Below, in pieces: positions 1-6,111 of a DNA stretch of 13,076 nucleotides (positions within the stretch are counted from its first letter, which is position 1; every line of letters begins with the position of its first letter). The position numbers were made by a program, and so were the translations under genes. This DNA comes from Holosporaceae bacterium 'Namur'. Lineage in GTDB: Bacteria > Pseudomonadota > Alphaproteobacteria > Rickettsiales > Midichloriaceae. The notes beneath the pieces were generated by a model, which saw only the letters and a list, made by a program, of their open reading frames with translations, was not told the origin of the DNA and did not search any database. The stretch is taken from positions 1-13,076 of the forward strand of contig JACGYV010000036.1 in the NCBI GenBank assembly GCA_014116815.1, given 5' to 3'.

Positions 1-68
1 TCATGTTAGGCAGCCAAAATCATTTTATCTTTATTCTATTATCATTCCATATAATTAAAGCAAATTTA

Positions 69-161
69 CTAAACTTTCCCTTCAAATTCAATCTTTGCGT
101 ACTCACCCCCAGCTTTTGAATGCTCTCCTATTAAAACTGTATATATATCCAAAGCATAGCT
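69..161 (-). pseudogene. C-terminal scrap of an unidentified protein
   Basis: Read on the minus strand, 30 codons are open between a TAA (162-164) and a TAG (69-71). The peptide ends in GGEYAKIEFEGKV and has no ATG start. The acidic, lysine-rich and glycine-containing composition looks like real protein and not random AT-rich translation, so I read it as the 3' end of a gene whose upstream part was lost. I do not recognise the family. It points away from the NACHT-like gene, so it is not part of that gene. It could be a chance open frame given its length. Confidence 0.3.
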
Positions 162-180
162 TTAAATATATAATTTAAAG
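160..180. repeat. AT-rich inverted repeat
   Basis: The arms CTTTAAAT (160-167) and ATTTAAAG (173-180) are perfect reverse complements around a 5-base spacer. The site is about 75 bases upstream of the NACHT-like reading frame. It could be an operator or a weak hairpin, or chance in AT-rich DNA. No function can be assigned from sequence. Confidence 0.4.
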
Positions 181-201
181 TAAAGGATAATCTTTTAGTA
201 T

Positions 202-275
202 TAGTAAAAGAATGGTTGCTTGTTTAAAAGCTATAAAACAGTGTTTTAAATTATATGTTTAACTACTCTTTACAA
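202..275 (+). repeat. Short leader repeat, copy A
   Basis: Positions 202-247 align without gaps to 5850-5895 with about 38 of 46 bases identical. Weaker similarity continues to about 275 (shared TTTAACTACT followed by an AAATG or GGATG). Both copies lie upstream of a plus-strand gene, here the NACHT-like frame whose first ATG (255) falls inside the similar stretch. Both copies can be read as a tiny peptide containing LKAIKQCF, from ATG 212 here and GTG 5860 in copy B. Several of the differences are third-position and silent, which hints at past or present coding. Confidence 0.6.
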
Positions 276-1019
276 ATGAGAGCTGATGATTTATTAAGTT
301 CACAAAACAGATATTCAATTATAGCGAGTGAGCAGGGAAGGAGGAGAGAAGGAGAAGTTGACCACATGGTTCCTGGCGATCAAGGCAGCTCACTACAAAC
401 AGCTGAGCAATTAATAATGAACTCAATTAAAAATTACTACCAGGCTAATGATAAGTTAAAACGCTTTTGGGAAGAGAGAGAATATGACATTTCAAATAGT
501 TTTATAAACCTGGCTATAATAGAACAAGAAGAAGCTAAACAGAAGGAACAGGGGCTGAGAGGGAAAGAAAAAAGAGGGGATAAGAATGATAGCCAAGAGT
601 ATAGGGAACAAAGGATATCGAGTTATGAAGAGATACATAGAGCTAAGAAGCCAATAGAAATTAAAGAGCTATTAAAAGAAGCAAAAAGCAAGAAGCTAGT
701 AATATACGGCAGAGCCGGAATAGGGAAAACAACAATATGTCAATATTTAACAGTTGCCTGGCAAAAGGAAGAAATATGGCAGAATAAGTTTAAGCAGTGT
801 GGAAGAAGTAAAAATTGGCTACTGGATATAGTAAAGGAAACCATAATAAATAAAGAGGCCAATGGAGCAGAAGACAAAGCTATAGAGATCGGAGATGATA
901 CAACCATTATAGCTATTAATGTAAGGGAAGTAATTGAAAAAAGTAATTCATTACTGAGGTGGAGTCAAAGAGAAATAGTAGATAATAAGCTTAAAGGTAA
1001 GGAATTTGGGTTTGTTTAA
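255..1019 (+). pseudogene. Truncated NACHT-like P-loop NTPase
   Basis: The 254-residue frame has a polar, charged, probably coiled-coil N-terminus (about residues 55-125). A short lead-in, SYEEIHRAKKPIEIKELL, then precedes a clear Walker A motif, GRAGIGKTT at residues 152-160 (K158, T159), followed by CQYLTVAW. That order is typical of NACHT-type STAND NTPases. A normal NACHT protein continues with several hundred residues (Walker B, winged helix, then repeat domains). Here no Walker B acidic cluster is visible and the frame stops about 95 residues after the P-loop, so it is probably a truncated remnant. Start choice is uncertain: ATG 255 lies in the repeated leader and has no Shine-Dalgarno. 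ATG 366, with GGAG at 351-354, is a plausible alternative. The downstream gene is in the same frame, but several stops separate the two. Confidence 0.6.
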
Positions 1020-1056
1020 AGTAGGAAAACAAATGTGGGATTTAAAAATATGTAAC

Positions 1057-1094
1057 TAAAGAAACCCAATGATTATTTAATTTAGGTATAATAT
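1057..1094 (+). promoter_or_regulatory. Leader shared with the downstream paralogue
   Basis: TAAAGAAACCC (1057-1067) is followed 27 bases later by the start codon, which is preceded by AGGTATAAT. The same 11-mer and the same AGGTATAAT stand in front of the paralogous gene at 8401, with a 29-base interval. Only a weak ribosome-binding sequence (TTTAGG) is present here. It may be a conserved translation-initiation or promoter region copied along with the gene. Role unproven. Confidence 0.45.
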
Positions 1095-4000
1095 ATGATT
1101 AGCAGAGAAGAATTAGAAACAAAATATAGTACTAATAAAGCAATTATAAACCAACTTAATGAGATAAAGTTAAAAAGCAAGGCAAGTGGAAAAATAAAAC
1201 TTAGTAATATTAATAATTACCAGGAAGAAGATAGCGATAGTAAATTGATATTAGATACAACTCCTCTCCATAAAGCAGTATTTGAAAATGATCTCGAGAA
1301 GGTTAGAACGCTAGTTAATAACGGAGTAAGCTTAAACCAAATTGAAATGAACGGAGACTCTGCATTAGCATTAGCTATTAAATTAAAACATACTGAAGTA
1401 GCAAAAATTATAATTGAAAAAGAGTTAGCTTTTTATACTAATAAAATAAATGCTGAAGTGCTTGCACTCATAAATTTAGGTAATACCGCACTATGTGAGG
1501 GTAATGCAGAAGCAATAAAACATTATAATGCAGCGCTTATTCTTGCTGAAGAAAAGGAGGACTTAATTGGGATATCATACTGTATAATTAAATTAGGTGA
1601 TTATAATTTATATAATAATAAATATGATATAGCTGCTATGAATTATAGCTCAGCTCGAGTGTTTGTTGAAAGATATAATGAGTTAAGGCCCTTATTTCCA
1701 AACTTAATTTTTAGATACAAGCAGCTTAGTTTAGAAACAGGGTTTATAAGGTATATTTGTAAGAATTCAGTAGCTATACCTAAAATAAATTATGAAAGTT
1801 ATGCAGAAAAATTAGTAATATTAAGAAATGAACTAGCAAAATACTCGCAAAATAATGATAGCTTACCAAAGTTTATTCTTAATTATAATACAAAAAGAAT
1901 GATTAATATACTCTCCGGATTAATAAAGGATATTATTAATCTACTTGGTGCTCCACCATGTAATTACAGTATACTCGGGCTAGGTTCAATGAGTAGAGGG
2001 GAAATGGGTCCTTTTTCTGATATTGAGTTTGCTATTGTCGTAGAGATAAATACTCAAGAAACACAAAGATATTTTAATCAACTAATAGGGTTGCTTGAAT
2101 TAAAAATAATAGCTTTAGGGGAAACAGCATATTCATTCCCTTTTAAAAAGGATACTGTATCAATCACCCGAAGGGGATTTAGCCTTGATAGTGGAGGCAC
2201 ACCTAAAGGCAGGAGTGAATTATTTGGTACAGTGAGGGAATTATCTTTATGGCAGACTATTAAAAAATTTGAAGAGGACTTACTTCCTTCTAATATGCTT
2301 AAGACTATAGCTTTAATACATGGTAGCAATATCTTATTTAATCAATATGAAAAGGAAACGCGAAGAATTTTGTTTTCGGTAGGTGAAGAAGGAAGGTGGG
2401 AAAATAAAAGACTTTTTCTTAGGCAGAAGCAAGCACTATCATTAATGGAAGGGGATATAAGACAATTTGGACCTAGGTTAGGTTCAGAGAAAGTTGAGAA
2501 ATATTTTAATGTAAAAATGGAACTATACAGGTTACCAAATAATTTAATTGCATATTTAGCATTATACTATGGTATTGAAGCTAAAAGCAGCTGGGACAGA
2601 TTAGATCAATTATTAGAATTAGGAATAATTAATGTTAAGGCTCATGCTAATTTAAATAAGTTAATAAACTTTGCAACTAAAATGAGAGTAAAGACACACT
2701 TATTTTATGGTCAAGAAGAAGAGGATATCTACCATAAATTCTTGATAAAACAAAGTTTAGAAAAGCTGGAAACAAACAATGTTTATATAATTAATGATGA
2801 AGAATTAGAACAATTGGAAGAATGTTATAAGATATTAATACCTATAGATAGAGCTTTAAAAAAATTTGTTCAAAGTAATGGTAAGTATCATTTTAAAAAT
2901 GATGATTTATATGAAGATAGTTTTTTTGTACAGGCAAGATTAGCAGAAAGAAAATTAGATTATAAGATAGCTGTAGATTTATATGAAAAAGCAATTGATA
3001 TTAACTCAGAAGATATCGTAATTTTACAACATTTTATGTCTTTATTAGTAAAACTAGGTTTAACAAAATATGGTAAAGAAATAGCAGAGCGTGTAGCTAA
3101 TATAGCTAAAGCTGAGCATGGCGATAATCATCCTACTATTGCAATTGTTAATAATGATATTGGAGAAATATTAAGAGTACAAGGTAAATATGATGAGGCT
3201 TTGGAATGTTATAAAAAAGCTTTAGATATTCAAGAAAAAGTTTATGGGAAAAAAAATCATCCTGATACTGCACTTATTTATAATAATATTGGCGGTATAT
3301 TTCAAAAGCAAAGTAAATATAATGAAGCACTAGAATATCATAAAAAAGCTTTGAAGATTAGAAAAGAGTTATATGGTCTTATGATGCATTCTGAAGTTGC
3401 ACATTCCTATAATAATATAGGAATAATATTGAGTTATAAAAATGAGTATAATAAAGCACTAAAGTATTTTAGAGAAGCACTGAGAATTTTTAAGTTAGTT
3501 TTTCCTAAAGGGCATCCTGATACCGCTCTTTCTTATAACAACATTGGCCACGTGCTAGGAGATTTAGGCCAGGACAAGAAAGCATTAAAATATTCTTTAA
3601 AAGCCTTAGGTATATTTGAAAAGGTATATGGTAAAGAGCATTATATAGTTGCATCAATTTATAATAATATGGGGAGGCAATTATTCATACTAAACGAAAA
3701 GGAAGAGGCATTAAAATGCCACTATGAATCTTTAATGATCCGGCAAAGGTTGTTTACAGAGGGGCATCCTGATATTGCACTTTCTTATCAACATATAGGA
3801 AATATATTATTTGAGCTAGATAGAAATGAAGAAGCATTAGACTGTTGTAAAAAAGCAGAATTGATTTTTAAAAAAGTGTTTGGAGATAATCATCTATATA
3901 TTGGTCATTCTAGTCAAAGTATTGGTAAAATCTTATTAAAACAAGGTAAGTATGAAGAATCACTTCATTATCTCTTACAAGCTCTTAAGATATACGAAAA

Positions 4001-4727
4001 AGAACATGGCAAGAAACATAGTGATGTTGCATTTGCAAATAATTATATTGGTGAAGTATTGAAAGCATTGGGTAATATTCCAGAGGCATTAGTACATTAT
4101 AAAATCTCTTTAGATATATTTGAAGAAGTATATGGTAAGGAACACCCTAATTACGAAGCTTCTTTTTTTAATTATGTTGTTATATTAAATTCCCAAGTCA
4201 AGCAGATAGAAGATTTTAAAATTTTTCGAGAGAGACTAGGCGCAAAAAAAGTAGTTTATGAAGAACAAAGCCCAATTACTACAAAAATTGATATACCTTT
4301 CCCTACTTGGCGTTTATCTCATAAGCTAATAGAGGAAAAATTGGAAAATATTTTTAAGACTGATTATTGGTGTTTAGTGAGGGAAAAAAATATTGAGCAA
4401 ACATTAGCAGATATTGTGGGCATAAAAACTAATCAATTGGATTATTTTCATGGAGAGACACTTGAACTCAGAGTGGGAAAAATGATATTACATATGAGAT
4501 TTTCATCCATAAAAGAGGTAAAACATTTTATAAGTTATTTTGATCAGCATTATACTGGATTGATAGAAAATTACGAGAGTACTATGCATAACTCTAAACA
4601 ATTAATAAAACTTACGATTAATACATTAATATTTTTTGAGCAAGTAGCCCCAGTTCTAGAAAAACATATAAAATCTTTACAGATTGAAAACGGTAAGAAT
4701 GCAAAACATGGATGTATATTGGGATAA
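1095..4727 (+). CDS. Ankyrin / GlnD-like nucleotidyltransferase / TPR repeat protein
   Basis: This 1210-residue protein opens with about two ankyrin-type repeats (residues 55-112; TTPLHKAVFENDLEKV). A TPR-like helical segment follows (about 120-195). The nucleotidyltransferase core (about 290-420) carries GLGSMSRGEMGPFSDIEF, with G297-S298 and carboxylates D309 and E311; D365 in SLDSGG is a candidate third metal ligand. This matches the G-[GS]-x2-R-x-E-x4-[ST]-D-x-[DE] signature of GlnD and DUF294 enzymes, which transfer nucleotides to protein tyrosines or other acceptors. A helical stretch (about 470-560) resembles the domain that follows the transferase in DUF294 proteins. About nine 42-residue kinesin-light-chain-type TPRs span about 610-1018. 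An unidentified domain (about 1070-1210) ends the protein with CILG. No signal peptide or membrane segment is evident. I infer an effector-like enzyme that modifies a partner held by the repeats; substrate unknown. It is a clear paralogue of the gene at 8401. Confidence 0.85.
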   Translation: MISREELETKYSTNKAIINQLNEIKLKSKASGKIKLSNINNYQEEDSDSKLILDTTPLHKAVFENDLEKVRTLVNNGVSLNQIEMNGDSALALAIKLKHTEVAKIIIEKELAFYTNKINAEVLALINLGNTALCEGNAEAIKHYNAALILAEEKEDLIGISYCIIKLGDYNLYNNKYDIAAMNYSSARVFVERYNELRPLFPNLIFRYKQLSLETGFIRYICKNSVAIPKINYESYAEKLVILRNELAKYSQNNDSLPKFILNYNTKRMINILSGLIKDIINLLGAPPCNYSILGLGSMSRGEMGPFSDIEFAIVVEINTQETQRYFNQLIGLLELKIIALGETAYSFPFKKDTVSITRRGFSLDSGGTPKGRSELFGTVRELSLWQTIKKFEEDLLPSNMLKTIALIHGSNILFNQYEKETRRILFSVGEEGRWENKRLFLRQKQALSLMEGDIRQFGPRLGSEKVEKYFNVKMELYRLPNNLIAYLALYYGIEAKSSWDRLDQLLELGIINVKAHANLNKLINFATKMRVKTHLFYGQEEEDIYHKFLIKQSLEKLETNNVYIINDEELEQLEECYKILIPIDRALKKFVQSNGKYHFKNDDLYEDSFFVQARLAERKLDYKIAVDLYEKAIDINSEDIVILQHFMSLLVKLGLTKYGKEIAERVANIAKAEHGDNHPTIAIVNNDIGEILRVQGKYDEALECYKKALDIQEKVYGKKNHPDTALIYNNIGGIFQKQSKYNEALEYHKKALKIRKELYGLMMHSEVAHSYNNIGIILSYKNEYNKALKYFREALRIFKLVFPKGHPDTALSYNNIGHVLGDLGQDKKALKYSLKALGIFEKVYGKEHYIVASIYNNMGRQLFILNEKEEALKCHYESLMIRQRLFTEGHPDIALSYQHIGNILFELDRNEEALDCCKKAELIFKKVFGDNHLYIGHSSQSIGKILLKQGKYEESLHYLLQALKIYEKEHGKKHSDVAFANNYIGEVLKALGNIPEALVHYKISLDIFEEVYGKEHPNYEASFFNYVVILNSQVKQIEDFKIFRERLGAKKVVYEEQSPITTKIDIPFPTWRLSHKLIEEKLENIFKTDYWCLVREKNIEQTLADIVGIKTNQLDYFHGETLELRVGKMILHMRFSSIKEVKHFISYFDQHYTGLIENYESTMHNSKQLIKLTINTLIFFEQVAPVLEKHIKSLQIENGKNAKHGCILG

Positions 4728-4784
4728 GAACTTTATAAATCTGCTAAATGGTTTGTGTGTAGAATTTAGAAAAAATTGTACTTT

Positions 4785-4802
4785 CACTTCTTTTAAGAAG
4801 TG
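4785..4802. other. Hairpin at the insertion-sequence boundary
   Basis: CACTTCTT (4785-4792) and AAGAAGTG (4795-4802) form a perfect stem with a minimal loop, about 58 bases after the stop of the preceding gene. There is no downstream T-run, so an intrinsic terminator is only possible, not likely. Its right arm overlaps the first bases of the IS3-derived element, so it may have formed by insertion. Confidence 0.4.
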
Positions 4803-5129
4803 TCCTGCCCCCGTATAATAGCTCCAGAAATAGGTTATTAAATAGATAGATATAGCTAATTTATAAGTAAGTTTAGAAGGAGTAATTATATAATTAAGAA
4901 GAAATATAATAGTGAGCAAATAGTAAGGTAATTAAGGCAAGCGGAGGTAATACAAAGAATCATTTTGTAGGCTAAATGAAGAGCAAATTATTATAGAATA
5001 CTGGGGCAAGCACTACAACAAAATAGGCTGCATAGTTCTCTAAATTACAAGCTGCCATCTCCTAATACAATCGTTAACTACCTGACTTATCACTAACTAA
5101 AAAGTGGAACATATTTCGGGGGCTTGACA
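4801..5129 (+). mobile_element. Internally deleted IS3-family element (MITE-like)
   Basis: The left end TGTCCTGCCCCCG (4801-4813) and the reverse complement of the right end, TGTCAAGCCCCCG (5117-5129), form terminal inverted repeats. Similarity extends to about 26 bases with one gap. The ends are TG...CA, as in the IS3 family. Between them lie only the first codons of an orfA-like gene and the last codons of an orfB-like gene, so about three quarters of a normal IS3 element (1.2-1.5 kb) is missing. No matching target duplication is visible (AAG on the left, CAT on the right), which suggests a deletion or rearrangement after insertion. It cannot encode its own transposase. Confidence 0.7.
4893..5096 (+). 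pseudogene. IS3-family transposase remnant (orfA start joined to orfB end)
   Basis: Translation from 4893 gives KKKYNSEQIVR, a stop, then LRQAEVIQ. This is the typical start of IS3-family orfA proteins (helix-turn-helix region). AAGGAG at 4877-4882 looks like the old ribosome-binding site, but no ATG remains. From 4972, in another frame, NEEQIIIEYWGKHYN appears, and after a further shift at about 5031 comes HSSLNYKLPSPNTI. Together these match the conserved orfB C-terminus (IIExWRxxYNxxRPHSSLxYxPPxP). All catalytic DDE residues except the extreme C-terminal region are deleted. The gene is dead: it has internal stops and at least two frameshifts. Confidence 0.75.
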
Positions 5130-5636
5130 CATGGAGGTGAAGTAAAAAGAAGAGTATGGCGCAAGCTACACATAGGAGTTAGCAAAGAGGGATTAATAGT
5201 TTCACGTGTTATGACCAATCATATAACAGATGATCGTAAATGCTTAGAACCATTAATAGAGCAAGCGAACCAAGAGACGATAGCTGAGGTTTTAGCTGAT
5301 GGAGGTTATGATGGTAACAACACTTACGGATTCTTAGAAACTCAAAATATTAAACCGACAATTCCACCCCCTAAAAATGCTAAAAAGGCTACAGAAAAAC
5401 ATAGGTCTGATACAATAAACTATATAAGAGAAAAAGGATACCATGCTTGGTATAATAAAAATGAATACGGAAGGAGGGAGATTGTAGAGAATACCATTTA
5501 CCGATATAAAAGCATTATAGGTGCGAGACTAAGATCTAGAAAATGGGATAATCAAGATGCAGAAACATTACTTGGTTGCCATATGTTTAACAAAATGACT
5601 AACCTGGGTATGCCTCAATCGGTAAAACTCACTTAA
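5124..5636 (+). pseudogene. IS5-family transposase, 3' half only
   Basis: The frame matches the C-terminal half of IS5-family DDE transposases. It contains KRRVWRKLHIGV, then ADGGYD with the second catalytic Asp, then IPPPKNAKK, then RREIVENTIYRYK with the catalytic Glu, and ends near MPQSVKLT. The N-terminal half, including the first catalytic Asp, is absent, so the product cannot be active. The TTG that opens the frame (5124) belongs to the right end of the IS3-derived element. Authentic IS5 sequence starts at about 5130 (HGGEVKRR). This shows that the IS3 element joined, or inserted into, the IS5 copy. The missing IS5 half is not found left of 4801, so it was deleted. Confidence 0.85.
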
Positions 5637-5640
5637 ATAA

Positions 5641-5665
5641 CAGGGATAATGGGTAAAAATCCCTG
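5641..5665. other. Hairpin after IS5 transposase remnant
   Basis: CAGGGAT (5641-5647) and ATCCCTG (5659-5665) form a perfect 7-base stem around an 11-base loop, five bases after the transposase stop. No T-run follows. It lies inside the IS5 3' end and may be a structural or transcription-blocking element of the insertion sequence. Confidence 0.5.
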
Positions 5666-5669
5666 AATA

Positions 5670-5689
5670 GCGATTTGAGCAACATGACC
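5670..5689. repeat. Probable right terminal inverted repeat of the IS5 element
   Basis: GCGATTTGAGCAACATGACC closely resembles the right ends of many IS5-family elements, which read GCGATTTATGCAACA followed by a GC-rich end. Its place shortly after the transposase stop fits. The left partner repeat has been lost, so the exact boundary cannot be confirmed here. Confidence 0.5.
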
Positions 5690-6097
5690 TTTGTAATTGA
5701 CAGCTGTGATGAGAAGTTATTATGGTATGCTCAAAGTAAACTACTAAGTAATTATTAAGTGTTTTTTAAAAACAATTTAATAACTACCTTTTAAATGCTG
5801 ATTTTAAGGATAAAACGTTGAAAATAATATACATACTATATCTCAATTTTAATAAAAGAGTGATTGCCAGTTTGAAAGCAATAAAACAATGTTTTACTTG
5901 TTTTTAACTACTTGTTTTATAAAGGATGCTTTTTAATAGTTTAATAAATTGCATAACCCCCTCTTACTTAATATGGTAAGCAGCTTTAAAGGGTTTTCGG
6001 ATATTGAGATAACTATATTTAAAAAAATTCTAATATTTTAAGTAAGTTTATGAGCTTAACCATAATTATTTTTAGTAAATTAGAAAGTATTAAATAG
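5690..6097. other. Gene-poor stretch before the phospholipase gene
   Basis: No convincing gene is seen. The stretch contains copy B of the short leader repeat (5850-5925). It also holds a weak nested inverted repeat: AACCC at 5955-5959 with GGGTT at 5991-5995, and inside it CTTAC 5963-5967 with GTAAG 5976-5980. The promoter of the downstream gene is presumably here, but I see no -35/-10 pair with convincing spacing. Confidence 0.5.
5850..5925 (+). repeat. Short leader repeat, copy B
   Basis: This is the partner of the copy at 202-275. A longer open frame (from about 5770) runs through it in the same phase and ends with KRVIASLKAIKQCFTCF at a TAA (5908-5910). The corresponding peptide of copy A also contains KRM or V, then LKAIKQCF. 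Copy B lies about 190-260 bases upstream of the patatin start. Either both are relics of the same mobile or coding unit, or they are related leader sequences. Confidence 0.6.
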
Positions 6098-6104
6098 AAA
6101 GGAG
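6098..6104 (+). promoter_or_regulatory. Strong ribosome-binding site
   Basis: AAAGGAG lies seven bases before ATG 6112. It is the best Shine-Dalgarno sequence in the window and fixes the start of the phospholipase gene. Confidence 0.75.
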
Positions 6105-6111
6105 CATAGAT

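Noticed and set aside
1087..1092. TATAAT as a classical -10 promoter box for the 1095 gene
   Set aside because: It lies two bases before the start codon, so transcription would begin inside the gene, and no -35 with proper spacing is convincing.
1011..1100. Single NACHT-ankyrin-TPR gene split by one frameshift or stop
   Set aside because: Although both frames are in the same phase, several stops lie between them, and the 1095 start has the same leader as the intact paralogue at 8401. It is therefore a genuine separate gene.
2078..2329. Minus-strand open frame of 83 codons
   Set aside because: It lies opposite the conserved nucleotidyltransferase core, has no family features, and an equivalent antisense frame occurs opposite the same region of the paralogue (9705-9917). 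That is explained by codon composition of the sense strand.
4785..4802. Intrinsic terminator for the 1210-residue gene
   Set aside because: The stem is good but no T-run follows and it overlaps the insertion-sequence end. It is kept only as a hairpin.
4677..4919. Minus-strand open frame with hydrophobic stretches
   Set aside because: It crosses the end of a real gene, an insertion-sequence end and the orfA remnant. The hydrophobicity comes from reading AT-rich DNA backwards.
5124..5126. TTG as a real start of an intact IS5-type transposase
   Set aside because: The TTG belongs to the IS3-derived inverted repeat. The first half of the DDE domain is missing, so this is a truncation artefact.
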